Assembly (NCBI RefSeq): GCF_001646665.1
Contig: NZ_LWBU01000179.1
Location: 68,759 to 132,758, forward strand
Origin: Streptomyces noursei
GTDB lineage: Bacteria > Actinomycetota > Actinomycetes > Streptomycetales > Streptomycetaceae
Reading direction: 5' to 3'
Length of the DNA stretch: 64,000 bases
The number at the start of each line of letters is the position of its first letter. The stretch's first letter is position 1. The notes beneath the pieces are model-generated. The model worked only from the letters and a program-made list of their open reading frames with translations. It ran no database searches and was not told where the DNA came from. The position numbers and the translations under genes are program-made. This document shows, one piece after another, positions 42,176 through 49,708 of the stretch.

Positions 42176-42544
42176 TTACAGCACCTCCGGCGCGAGCGAG
42201 ATGATCTTCATGAACTTCTTCTCGCGCAGCTCACGGCCCACGGGGCCGAAGATACGGGTGCCGCGAGGGTCGCCGTCGTTCTTCAGAATGACGGCGGCGT
42301 TCTCGTCGAAGCGGATGTACGAGCCGTCCTGGCGGCGGCGCTCCTTGACGGTGCGAACGATGACCGCCTTGACGACGTCACCCTTCTTCACGTTGCCACC
42401 GGGGATCGCGTCCTTGACGGTGGCGACGATGACGTCACCGATGCCCGCGTAGCGGCGACCGGAACCACCGAGAACACGGATGCAAAGGATCTCCTTGGCA
42501 CCAGTGTTGTCGGCGACACGCAGTCGCGACTCCTGCTGGATCAC
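42176..42544 (-). CDS. rplN: 50S ribosomal protein L14
   Basis: A 122-residue subunit-interface protein. It begins MIQQESRLRVADNTGAKEILCIRVLGGSGRRYAGIGDVI and ends RELREKKFMKIISLAPEVL, as usual. GTG start at 42544. A 140-bp gap with two strong hairpins separates it from rpsQ, which is unusual inside this otherwise tightly packed operon. Confidence 0.97.
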   Translation of the reverse strand: MIQQESRLRVADNTGAKEILCIRVLGGSGRRYAGIGDVIVATVKDAIPGGNVKKGDVVKAVIVRTVKERRRQDGSYIRFDENAAVILKNDGDPRGTRIFGPVGRELREKKFMKIISLAPEVL

Positions 42545-42572
42545 GTCTATCTCCTGATCGTCTGCCGGTTCC

Positions 42573-42598
42573 CGGCAGGGCCTGCGAAGGCCCTGCCG
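42573..42598 (-). promoter_or_regulatory. Intra-operon hairpin with GNRA-type loop, upstream of rplN
   Basis: A perfect 11-bp stem (42573-42583 with 42588-42598). The loop reads GCGA on the plus strand and TCGC in the mRNA sense. It lies 29 nt before the rplN GTG and may be an attenuator, processing site or regulatory target. Confidence 0.55.
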
Positions 42599-42647
42599 AG
42601 CCTGGCGGAACTAAGTGCTGGGGCAGTGACGCCTCAGCGGGGGGCAT

Positions 42648-42680
42648 GCGGGACCCCTCCCGTCAGGGAGGGGACCCCGC
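42648..42680 (-). promoter_or_regulatory. Second intra-operon hairpin, just after rpsQ
   Basis: A 14-bp stem with one bulge (42648-42661 with 42666-42680) and loop GTCA begins 4 bp past the rpsQ stop; a short run TTTT lies between them. It is terminator-like but sits mid-operon, so partial termination or mRNA 3'-end protection is likely. Confidence 0.55.
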
Positions 42681-42684
42681 AAAA

Positions 42685-42972
42685 TTACTTGGCCTTCTCG
42701 AGGATCTCGACGACGCGCCAGCGCTTGGTCGCGGACAGCGGCCGGGTCTCCATGAGGAGGACACGGTCGCCGACACCCGCGGCGTTCTGCTCGTCGTGCG
42801 CCTTGAGCTTGCTCGTACGGCGGATGACCTTGCCGTACAGCGCGTGCTTGACGCGGTCCTCGACGGCGACGACGACGGTCTTGTCCATCTTGTCGCTGAC
42901 GACCAGACCCTCGCGGGTCTTGCGGAAACCGCGCTCGGTCTTTGCAGTCTCAGTCACGTTGTTCTCGCTCAT
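42685..42972 (-). CDS. rpsQ: 30S ribosomal protein S17
   Basis: A 95-residue OB-fold primary 16S-binding protein. Core: RKTREGLVVSDKMDKTVVVAVEDRVKHALYGKVIRRTSKLKAHDE, then GDRVLLMETRPLSATKRWRVVEILEKAK. A short N-terminal extension (SENNVTETAKTERG) is usual in actinobacteria. ATG overlaps the rpmC stop by one base. Confidence 0.97.
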   Translation of the reverse strand: MSENNVTETAKTERGFRKTREGLVVSDKMDKTVVVAVEDRVKHALYGKVIRRTSKLKAHDEQNAAGVGDRVLLMETRPLSATKRWRVVEILEKAK

Positions 42973-43196
42973 CAGGCGCTCTCCACCGTCTCGATGCCCA
43001 GCTCGCGCTCACGCATCAGGGTGTAGATCCGGGCGATGTCCTTACGGACGGACTTGAGCCGACCGTGGTTCTCGAGCTGCCCGGTCGCCGCCTGGAAACG
43101 GAGGTTGAACAGCTCTTCCTTGGCCTCGCGGAGCTTGGCAACAAGCTCCTCGTTGCCCAGCTCGCGCAGCTCGGACGCCTTGGTACCGGCCGACAT
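42972..43196 (-). CDS. rpmC: 50S ribosomal protein L29
   Basis: A 74-residue protein at the tunnel exit, a docking point for SRP and trigger factor. It reads ASELRELGNEELVAKLREAKEELFNLRFQAATGQLENHGRLKSVRKDIARIYTLMRERE. The ATG at 43196 shares a base with the rplP stop (TGATG); the GTG one codon earlier is less likely. Confidence 0.96.
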   Translation of the reverse strand: MSAGTKASELRELGNEELVAKLREAKEELFNLRFQAATGQLENHGRLKSVRKDIARIYTLMRERELGIETVESA

Positions 43197-43615
43197 CACG
43201 CTTCACCTGCCTCGCGCTTGACGATCCGGCACTTCATCGGCAGCTTGTGGGCCGCGCGAGTCAGAGCCTCACGTGCGATCTTCTCGTTCGGGTAGGACAG
43301 CTCGAACATGACCCGGCCCGGGTGCACGTTCGCGACCCACCACTCCGGCGAACCCTTACCGGAACCCATGCGGGTCTCGGCCGGCTTCTTGGTCAGCGGG
43401 CGGTCCGGGTAGATGTTGATCCAGACCTTGCCGCCACGCTTGATGTGGCGGGTCATCGCGATACGAGCCGCCTCGATCTGGCGGTTGGTCACGTACGCCG
43501 GAGTCATGGCCTGGATGCCGTACTCGCCGAACGCAACCGTCGTACCACCCTTGGCCATACCGCGGCGCTTGGGGTGGTGCTGCTTGCGGTGCTTGACCCT
43601 ACGGGGGATCAGCAT
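43196..43615 (-). CDS. rplP: 50S ribosomal protein L16
   Basis: A 139-residue protein near the A site and peptidyl-transferase centre. It begins MLIPRRVKHRKQHHPKRRGMAKGGTTVAFGEYGIQA and has WINIYPDRPLTKKPAETRMGSGKGSPEWWVA, the L16 signature. It starts 5 bp after rpsC. Confidence 0.97.
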   Translation of the reverse strand: MLIPRRVKHRKQHHPKRRGMAKGGTTVAFGEYGIQAMTPAYVTNRQIEAARIAMTRHIKRGGKVWINIYPDRPLTKKPAETRMGSGKGSPEWWVANVHPGRVMFELSYPNEKIAREALTRAAHKLPMKCRIVKREAGEA

Positions 43616-43620
43616 GTCGG

Positions 43621-44451
43621 TCAGGCCTCCGTTCCGGTGCTCTCAGCCGGAGCGGCGGCAGCGGCCTCGGCCTTGGGGGCCTCGGCAGCGGAACCAGCCT
43701 GCTGCGGCTTGCGACCGCGACCGCCACGCTCGCCACCGCGGCCACCACGGGCCGGGCGGTCAGCGCCACCACGGGCCGGGCGGTTGCCGGCGCGGGCAGC
43801 AGCGTTCTCGGCGCGGACCTCGGCGATGTTCTTGACGTCGCCCTTGTAGATCCAGACCTTCACGCCGATGCGGCCGAAGGTCGTCTTGGCCTCGAAGAAG
43901 CCGTACTCGACGTTCGCGCGGAGCGTGTGCAGCGGCACACGGCCCTCGCGGTAGAACTCCGAGCGGGACATCTCGGCGCCGCCGAGACGGCCGCCACACT
44001 GGATCTTGATGCCCTTGGCGCCGGCCTTCATGGCGGACTGCATGCTCTTGCGCATGGCCCGACGGAAGGAGACGCGGGAGGACAGCTGCTCGGCAACGGC
44101 CTGGGCCACGAGCTGAGCGTCGACCTCGGGGTTCTTGACCTCGAGGATGTTCAGCTGGACCTGCTTGCCCGTGAGCTTCTCGAGGTCGCCGCGGATGCGG
44201 TCGGCCTCGGCGCCACGGCGGCCGATGACGATGCCGGGACGCGCGGTGTGGATGTCCACCCGCACGCGGTCACGGGTGCGCTCGATCTCAACCTTCGAGA
44301 TGCCGGCGCGCTCCATGCCGGACGTCATCATCCGACGGATGGCGACGTCTTCCTTGACGTAGTCCTTGTACAGCTTGTCGGCGTACCAACGCGACTTGAA
44401 GTCGGTGGTGATGCCGAGCCGGAACCCGTGCGGGTTTACCTTCTGGCCCAT
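43621..44451 (-). CDS. rpsC: 30S ribosomal protein S3
   Basis: A 276-residue protein at the mRNA entry channel. KH-domain region: VRVDIHTARPGIVIGRRGAEADRIRGDLEKLTGK; then the S3 signature GRLGGAEMSRSEFYREGRVPLHTLRANVEYGF. The last 55 residues are an Arg/Gly-rich then Ala/Glu-rich tail (RPARGGRGGERGGRGRKPQQ), longer than in E. coli and usual for streptomycetes. Overlaps the rplV stop by one base. Confidence 0.97.
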   Translation of the reverse strand: MGQKVNPHGFRLGITTDFKSRWYADKLYKDYVKEDVAIRRMMTSGMERAGISKVEIERTRDRVRVDIHTARPGIVIGRRGAEADRIRGDLEKLTGKQVQLNILEVKNPEVDAQLVAQAVAEQLSSRVSFRRAMRKSMQSAMKAGAKGIKIQCGGRLGGAEMSRSEFYREGRVPLHTLRANVEYGFFEAKTTFGRIGVKVWIYKGDVKNIAEVRAENAAARAGNRPARGGADRPARGGRGGERGGRGRKPQQAGSAAEAPKAEAAAAAPAESTGTEA

Positions 44452-44798
44452 TACCGGGTTCCTTCCTTGCTGCTGACGACCACGGTGATGTGGCTGGTCC
44501 GCTTGCGGATCCGGTAGGCACGGCCCTGAGCACGCGGACGGAACCGCTTCAGGGTCGGGCCCTCGTCGACGTACGCCTCGCTGATGTACAGCGAAGAGGC
44601 GTCCGTGTGGTCGTAGTTGTGCGCGGCGTTGGCAATGGCGCTGTCCAGCACCTTGCCCACCGGCACGCTCGCGGCCTGCGGGGCGAAACGCAGGACCGCC
44701 TGAGCCTCCGTGGCGTCCATGCCACGGATGAGGTCCACCACGCGGCGGGCCTTCATGGGCGTGACGCGGATGTACCGCGCCTGGGCCCTGGCTTCCAT
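44451..44798 (-). CDS. rplV: 50S ribosomal protein L22
   Basis: A 115-residue protein whose hairpin lines the exit tunnel. It begins MEARAQARYIRVTPMKARRVVDLIRGMDATEAQAVLRF and ends YRIRKRTSHITVVVSSKEGTR. The ATG at 44798 was chosen to match the family; an ORF extension of 11 codons upstream overlaps the gap after rpsS. Changes in the tunnel loop (PTLKRFRPRAQGRAYRI) can cause macrolide resistance; none is obvious here. Confidence 0.96.
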   Translation of the reverse strand: MEARAQARYIRVTPMKARRVVDLIRGMDATEAQAVLRFAPQAASVPVGKVLDSAIANAAHNYDHTDASSLYISEAYVDEGPTLKRFRPRAQGRAYRIRKRTSHITVVVSSKEGTR

Positions 44799-44847
44799 GG
44801 TTGTCCCTTCAGTGTCTGACACGTTCGTCATGGTCTGTCACCCCGCG

Positions 44848-45129
44848 TTAGCGGCGCTTCGACTTCCGGTCGTCCTTGACGTGGCCGCGGAAGGTGCGAG
44901 TCGGCGAGAACTCGCCGAGCTTGTGGCCGACCATCGACTCGGTGACGAACACCGGGATGTGGGTCTTGCCGTTGTGCACCGCGATCGTGTGGCCGAGCAT
45001 GGCCGGGACGATCATCGAGCGACGGGACCAGGTCTTGATGACGTTCTTGGTGCCGGCTTCGTTCTGAGTGTCCACCTTCTTGATCAGGTGGTCGTCGACG
45101 AAGGGCCCCTTCTTGAGACTACGCGGCAT
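44848..45129 (-). CDS. rpsS: 30S ribosomal protein S19
   Basis: A 93-residue head protein bound near tRNA. It begins MPRSLKKGPFVDDHLIKKVDTQNEAG and has the signature VFVTESMVGHKLGEFSPTRTFRGHVKDDRKSKRR. Located 12 bp after rplB. Confidence 0.97.
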   Translation of the reverse strand: MPRSLKKGPFVDDHLIKKVDTQNEAGTKNVIKTWSRRSMIVPAMLGHTIAVHNGKTHIPVFVTESMVGHKLGEFSPTRTFRGHVKDDRKSKRR

Positions 45130-45141
45130 CTAAACCCGCTC

Positions 45142-45978
45142 CTAGCGCTTCTTGTTCGTCTTGCGGCGGCGGACGATGTACTTGTTGCTCGCCTTCTTGG
45201 GAGAACGAGTACGACCCTCCTTCTGACCCCAGGGGGAGACCGGGTGGCGACCACCGGAGGTCTTGCCCTCACCACCACCGTGCGGGTGGTCGACCGGGTT
45301 CATGGCGACACCACGGACGGTCGGGCGAACGCCCAGCCAGCGCTTGCGGCCGGCCTTGCCCCAGTTGATGTTCGACTGCTCGGCGTTGCCGACCTCGCCG
45401 ATGGTGGCGCGGCAGCGGACGTCGACCAGGCGGATCTCACCGGACGGCATGCGCAGGTGGGCCATCTGGCCCTCCTTCGCGAGCAGCTGCACGGAGGCAC
45501 CCGCGGAGCGGGCGAACTTGGCGCCGCCGCCGGGACGGAGCTCGATCGCGTGGATCGTGGTACCGACCGGGATGTTGCGGAGGGCCAGGTTGTTGCCGGG
45601 CTTGATGTCGGCGCCGGGGCCGTTCTCGATCCGGTCGCCCTGGGAGAGGCCACGCGGAGCGATGATGTAGCGCTTCTCGCCGTCCACGTAGTGGAGGAGC
45701 GCGATGCGCGCGGTGCGGTTGGGGTCGTACTCGATGTGAGCGACCTTGGCCGGCACGCCGTCCTTGTCGTGACGACGGAAGTCGATCACGCGGTAGGCGC
45801 GCTTGTGGCCACCGCCCTGGTGACGGACGGTCACACGACCGGTGTTGTTACGGCCGCCCTTGCTGTGCAGGGGGCGGACCAGCGACTTCTCCGGCGTGGA
45901 CCGCGTGATCTCGACAAAGTCGGCGACGCTGGAGCCACGACGGCCCGGAGTCGTCGGCTTGTACTTGCGGATACCCAT
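45142..45978 (-). CDS. rplB: 50S ribosomal protein L2
   Basis: A 278-residue protein essential for subunit joining and peptidyl transfer. It begins MGIRKYKPTTPGRRGSSVADF and carries SAGASVQLLAKEG, RSNINWGKAGRKRWLGVRPTVRG in near-standard form (here EQSNINWG), and the signature NPVDHPHGGGEGKTSGGRHPVSPWG including the conserved His. Full length. Confidence 0.97.
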   Translation of the reverse strand: MGIRKYKPTTPGRRGSSVADFVEITRSTPEKSLVRPLHSKGGRNNTGRVTVRHQGGGHKRAYRVIDFRRHDKDGVPAKVAHIEYDPNRTARIALLHYVDGEKRYIIAPRGLSQGDRIENGPGADIKPGNNLALRNIPVGTTIHAIELRPGGGAKFARSAGASVQLLAKEGQMAHLRMPSGEIRLVDVRCRATIGEVGNAEQSNINWGKAGRKRWLGVRPTVRGVAMNPVDHPHGGGEGKTSGGRHPVSPWGQKEGRTRSPKKASNKYIVRRRKTNKKR

Positions 45979-46019
45979 TTCTCAGTCCTCGTCCGATATT
46001 CGGACGATCCAGACCGCCG

Positions 46020-46337
46020 TTAGGCGGTCGGACCGCCGAAGATGTCGATACGGTTGCCCTCAGCAAGGGTCACGATGGCGCGCTTGGTGTTGGCGCGCTT
46101 ACCGAAACCGGTGCGGGTGCGCTTGCGCTTGCCCTGACGGTTGATCGTGTTCACCGACGTGACCTTGACCGAGAAGACCGCCTCGACGGCCTGCTTGATC
46201 TGGGTCTTGTTCGCGGTCGGCGCCACGATGAACGTGTACTTGTTCTCGTCGAGCAGCGCGTAGCTCTTCTCGGAGACAACCGGCTTGACGAGAACGTCGC
46301 GCGGGTCGGAGAAGGTCTTGCTGGTGATCTCGGCCAT
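46020..46337 (-). CDS. rplW: 50S ribosomal protein L23
   Basis: A 105-residue protein at the tunnel exit that binds trigger factor and SRP. Conserved: DVLVKPVVSEKSYALLDENKYTFIVAPTANKTQIKQAVEAVFSVKVTSVNTINRQGKRKRTRTGFGKRANTKRAIVTL. ATG overlaps the rplD stop by one base. Confidence 0.97.
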   Translation of the reverse strand: MAEITSKTFSDPRDVLVKPVVSEKSYALLDENKYTFIVAPTANKTQIKQAVEAVFSVKVTSVNTINRQGKRKRTRTGFGKRANTKRAIVTLAEGNRIDIFGGPTA

Positions 46338-46987
46338 CAGGCCTCGCTCCCCTCGTTGTCATCGGCCTTGGGGCCAGACACGAAGGACTCGAAGGCGGCC
46401 TTGGTGAAGACCACGTCGTCGGAGACGATCACGTCGTACGTGTTCAGCTGGCCCGGCTCCAGGATGTGAACCTGGGGCAGGTTGCGGGCGGAGAGCCACG
46501 CGGCCTCGTCGGCGCGCTCGACGACCAGGAGCAGGTTCTTGCGCTCCGAGATCTTGCCGAACAGCGTCTTGGCGGCCTTGGTGGAGACCTCGCCCTCGAC
46601 CACGCCGGTGACGACGTGGATGCGGGAGTGACGCGCCCGGTCCGAGAGGGCACCGCGCAGGGCGGCGGCCTTCATCTTCTTCGGGGTGCGCTGCGAGTAG
46701 TCACGCGGCACGGGGCCGTGGACGACGCCACCGCCGGCGAACTGCGGAGCACGGGTCGAACCCTGACGGGCGCGGCCGGTGCCCTTCTGGCGGTACGGCT
46801 TCTTGCCGCCACCGCGGACTTCGCCACGGGTCTTGGTCTTGTGCGTGCCCTGGCGGGCAGCGGCCAGCTGGGCGACGACGACCTGGTGGATCAGCGGAAC
46901 GCTGGTCTTCGCGTCGAAGATCTCCGCGGGGAGCTCGACGGTCCCGGCCTTGTCGCCTGCCGGCGAAAGGATGTCAATGGTGCTCAT
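46337..46987 (-). CDS. rplD: 50S ribosomal protein L4
   Basis: A 216-residue tunnel protein. The extended loop is in GTHKTKTRGEVRGGGKKPYRQKGTGRARQGSTRAPQFAGGGVVHGP; the globular part ends with SDDVVFTKAAFESFVSGPKADDNEGSEA. In E. coli L4 also represses the S10 operon by acting on its leader; a long structured leader is present here too, but whether L4 acts on it is unknown. Confidence 0.97.
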   Translation of the reverse strand: MSTIDILSPAGDKAGTVELPAEIFDAKTSVPLIHQVVVAQLAAARQGTHKTKTRGEVRGGGKKPYRQKGTGRARQGSTRAPQFAGGGVVHGPVPRDYSQRTPKKMKAAALRGALSDRARHSRIHVVTGVVEGEVSTKAAKTLFGKISERKNLLLVVERADEAAWLSARNLPQVHILEPGQLNTYDVIVSDDVVFTKAAFESFVSGPKADDNEGSEA

Positions 46988-46995
46988 CGGTTACC

Positions 46996-47640
46996 TCAGG
47001 CCCCCTTGGCCGCGGTACGGACCAGGACGAGGCCGCCGTTCGGACCAGGAACCGCACCCTTGATCAGGAGCAGGCCCTTCTCCGCGTCAACGGCGTGGAC
47101 GGTCAGGTTCTGGGTGGTGACCCGCTCGTTGCCCATGCGGCCCGCCATGCGGAGGCCCTTGAACACACGGCCCGGGGTGGCGCAGCCACCGATGGAACCG
47201 GGCGAGCGGTGCTTGCGCTGGGTACCGTGTCCGGCGCCCAGGCCACGGAAGTTGTGGCGCTTCATGACACCGGCGAAGCCCTTGCCCTTGCTCTTGCCGG
47301 TGACGTCGACCTTGACGCCCGCCTCGAAGACCTCAGCGGTGATCTCCTGGCCGAGCGTGTACTCGGAGGCGTCGGCGGTGCGGATCTCCACCAGGTGGCG
47401 GCGCGGGGTGACGTCGGCCTTGGCGAAGTGACCCTTGAGGGGCTTGTTCACCTTGCGCGGGTCGATCTCGCCGAAGGCGATCTGGACCGACTCGTAGCCG
47501 TCGGTGTCGTTGCTGCGGACCTGGGTGACGACGCAGGGCCCGGCCTTGACGACGGTCACCGGGACGACCCGGTTGTTCTCGTCCCAGACCTGGGTCATGC
47601 CGAGCTTCTCGCCCAGGACGCCCTTAATGTTCTTAGCCAT
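46996..47640 (-). CDS. rplC: 50S ribosomal protein L3
   Basis: A 214-residue assembly protein reaching to the peptidyl-transferase centre. The family signature is FAGVMKRHNFRGLGAGHGTQRKHRSPGSIGGCATPGRVFKGLRMAGRMGNERVT in pattern. The ATG at 47640 (MAKNIKGVLGEKLGMTQVWD) was chosen; four codons upstream are also open. 8 bp separates it from rplD. Confidence 0.97.
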   Translation of the reverse strand: MAKNIKGVLGEKLGMTQVWDENNRVVPVTVVKAGPCVVTQVRSNDTDGYESVQIAFGEIDPRKVNKPLKGHFAKADVTPRRHLVEIRTADASEYTLGQEITAEVFEAGVKVDVTGKSKGKGFAGVMKRHNFRGLGAGHGTQRKHRSPGSIGGCATPGRVFKGLRMAGRMGNERVTTQNLTVHAVDAEKGLLLIKGAVPGPNGGLVLVRTAAKGA

Positions 47641-47653
47641 CTCGCGCGTCACC

Positions 47654-47962
47654 TCAGAGCTTGATCTCGATGTCGACGCCGGCCGGCAGGTCGAGACGCA
47701 TCAGCGAGTCAACCGTCTTCGGCGTGGGGTCGAGGATGTCGATGAGGCGCTTGTGCGTGCGCATCTCGAAGTGCTCGCGCGAGTCCTTGTACTTGTGCGG
47801 CGACTTGATGACGCAGTACACGTTCTTCTCAGTGGGCAGCGGCACCGGGCCCGCGACCGACGCACCAGTGCGCGTCACCGTCTCGACGATCTTCTTCGCC
47901 GACGAGTCGATGACCTCGTGGTCGTAGGCCTTGAGCCGGATGCGGATCTTCTGTCCCGCCAT
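47654..47962 (-). CDS. rpsJ: 30S ribosomal protein S10
   Basis: A 102-residue head protein, also NusE in transcription antitermination. It begins MAGQKIRIRLKAYDHEVIDSSAKKIVETVTRTGASVAGPVPLPTEK and ends DLPAGVDIEIKL. It is the first gene of the S10-spc cluster, preceded by a leader of about 400 nt. Confidence 0.98.
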   Translation of the reverse strand: MAGQKIRIRLKAYDHEVIDSSAKKIVETVTRTGASVAGPVPLPTEKNVYCVIKSPHKYKDSREHFEMRTHKRLIDILDPTPKTVDSLMRLDLPAGVDIEIKL

Positions 47963-48427
47963 GGCTACTCAGTAGTCCTGTCTCTCGTAACGCTCTGGAA
48001 CCTGGTGGGCCGCTTCGCCGTGGCGTCTCCGCCCTGGAACCGCAGCCCCTCCTCCGACCCACGCGGTCGGGCGTGTCGCAACCCCTCCACGCAGATCTCC
48101 CGAAGGATTTCCCAACCGAGGGGGTGCGGGCCCGAGGACCGCGCTGTGCTCAATGAAGAGCGTCGGGGGTGGAACACCCACCGGGTGCCTGGTCGGCGCC
48201 CCGCTGACGCTTCCCGGAAGATTCCCGTACGTCCGCCCCTGATCAGGGGCGACGAGTACTGTGGGACTCGCTTCCGGTCCTCCCGGCGGGAGGCGCGCAG
48301 CATCGGCACTCAACCGAGCAACCCCGACAGTCTGCCATACGGGTCGTGGCCGACGCCAATCGAGCCGAAGAGATTACCCCGAGGGATGTGCCTGTCAAAC
48401 CGCGGCACACCCCGCCGGTGACGGAAC
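47963..48427 (-). promoter_or_regulatory. S10 operon promoter and long leader
   Basis: A gene-free region. On the minus strand there is a near-consensus promoter: -35 TTGACA (48393-48398), spacer 16 bp, -10 TAATCT (48371-48376), giving a transcript start near 48364 and a leader of about 400 nt. In the leader are a 16-bp perfect palindrome GCCCCTGATCAGGGGC (48235-48250) and a hairpin at 48054-48078 that is nearly identical to one in the rpsL leader. A long structured leader suggests post-initiation control of the operon. Confidence 0.65.
48054..48078 (-). promoter_or_regulatory. Leader hairpin shared by S10 and str operons (copy 1)
   Basis: A 25-nt element whose core CCGACC-CACGC-GGTCGG forms a 6-bp stem and 5-nt loop. 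It differs at one position from the copy at 60862-60886 upstream of rpsL. It lies 91 nt before the rpsJ ATG. Confidence 0.6.
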
Positions 48428-48550
48428 GTCCCGTTCCGTACGTACTGCTCCGCACCCGCGCCCGTCAGGTGCGGAGTCCCGTTCCGTACGTACCGCCCGA
48501 GTCCCGTTCCGTACGTACCGCCCCCCCCAACCCGCGCCCGTCAGGTGCGG
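48428..48550. repeat. Short direct repeats between the S10 promoter and the neighbouring gene
   Basis: An 18-bp unit (GTCCCGTTCCGTACGTAC) occurs three times, at 48428-48445, 48476-48493 and 48501-48518; the last two are part of a 25-bp tandem. A second 21-bp unit occurs at 48454-48474 and 48530-48550, and the latter copy includes the stop codon of the membrane-protein gene. The first unit contains the palindrome GTACGTAC. All copies are upstream of the S10 promoter. Confidence 0.8.
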
Positions 48551-49671
48551 GTCACGGTGCCGCACTCCTGGGACAGCTGCTCCAGGGGCTTGTCGCGGTC
48601 GTAGGGGTCGACCAGGTCGCCGCTGCCCCCGCCGCCCTCCCCCGCCACCAGGTCCGAGCGGAACTCGGGGTGCAGGAAGCCCTCGCCGTCGCGCGAGCAG
48701 TCGTCGTTGCCCGCGCTCTCGTACATGCGCACGACGGTCAGCCTGCCGGGCGTCGAACGGACCTTCTCGGGGTCGTACAGGGCCAGCGTCATCTCGCGGC
48801 GCACGACGGTGCGGGCCACCTCGGTGGCGCCGCCCGGGTCCGCCTTCACCACCGGGTACACGAACGTGTAGTCGGCGTGCACCAGCACCTGGCCGTCCCG
48901 CTCGCCCCGCTCGTAGGTCATCCGGCCCCGCACCTTCACCACGTCCCCGGCGGGGCGGACCTCGGCCGGGTCGAAGCGGCTGAACACCCAGAGCGGATCG
49001 CGGTCCGGGGCGGGGTCGGCGAGGGCCTTCTCCAGCAGGACGCGGCCGTCGTCCTGGAGCGGGTCCAGCAGGTCCAGCGCGGCCCGGGGCCGCTCGCCCC
49101 TCAGGGTGGCGGGGTCCAGGTTGGCGGCCACGAGCAGCGCCTTGGTGCTCTCCAGGGCGTGCTGGACGTCCTTGCGGCTCATCCCGCCCACGGGCTTCGC
49201 CGCGGGCACCCGGATGCCGGCGGCGCCGTCGTCCCAGGCGGCCGCGGGCGAGCCCCGGAAGGGCTCCTTGAGCGTGGGCAGGTCCTCGGCCGGCGTCCCG
49301 GGCGCGGCGTGCGTGCGCCCGCCCCCGGTCCCGCCCCCCGGGGTGTCCTGCGCGAACCGGTCGGTGACCAGCCCGGGGCGTACGGCGACGACCACGAGGC
49401 CCGCGGCCAGCAGCACCCCGAGCACCCCGCCCAGGCGCCGCCGCCGGCGGGCACGTCCGTCGATCTCCCGCCAGGCAGGTCCGGTGCGCCATCCCTCGGG
49501 CCGTGCGGCCCCGGCCACCCGCGCCGCGCGCGCCGCGCGTTCGTCGGCCGACGGCTCCCTGGGGGCGCCTCCGGCGCCGTCCCGTTCCGCCGCGCGGAGG
49601 AACCGCGCCCACTCCTCGTCGGGTACGGACGACCCGTCCCCCGGCCGTCCTTCCGGTGTGCTCTTCCCCAT
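48541..49671 (-). CDS. Membrane-anchored protein of unknown function
   Basis: A 376-residue protein. A cytoplasmic part of about 75 residues, rich in Arg/Ala/Glu (EEWARFLRAAERDGAGG), is followed by basic residues and one membrane helix (RRLGGVLGVLLAAGLVVVAVRPG). The outer part of about 270 residues has strands such as DVVKVRGRMTYERGERDGQVLVHADYTFVYPVV and a Cys pair late in the sequence (DDCSRDGEG, SQECGTVTRT). I do not recognise the family. ATG 49671 with GGTGGGG upstream. It lies next to the S10 operon and is transcribed toward it. Confidence 0.75.
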   Translation of the reverse strand: MGKSTPEGRPGDGSSVPDEEWARFLRAAERDGAGGAPREPSADERAARAARVAGAARPEGWRTGPAWREIDGRARRRRRLGGVLGVLLAAGLVVVAVRPGLVTDRFAQDTPGGGTGGGRTHAAPGTPAEDLPTLKEPFRGSPAAAWDDGAAGIRVPAAKPVGGMSRKDVQHALESTKALLVAANLDPATLRGERPRAALDLLDPLQDDGRVLLEKALADPAPDRDPLWVFSRFDPAEVRPAGDVVKVRGRMTYERGERDGQVLVHADYTFVYPVVKADPGGATEVARTVVRREMTLALYDPEKVRSTPGRLTVVRMYESAGNDDCSRDGEGFLHPEFRSDLVAGEGGGGSGDLVDPYDRDKPLEQLSQECGTVTRT

Positions 49672-49708
49672 GGTCCCCACCCCTGTCATACCGGTCGGCA
49701 CCATTGGA

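Noticed and set aside
48476..48518. Two 25-bp repeats as a CRISPR remnant
   Set aside because: No unique spacers, no cas genes and only two adjacent units; more likely duplication or regulator sites.
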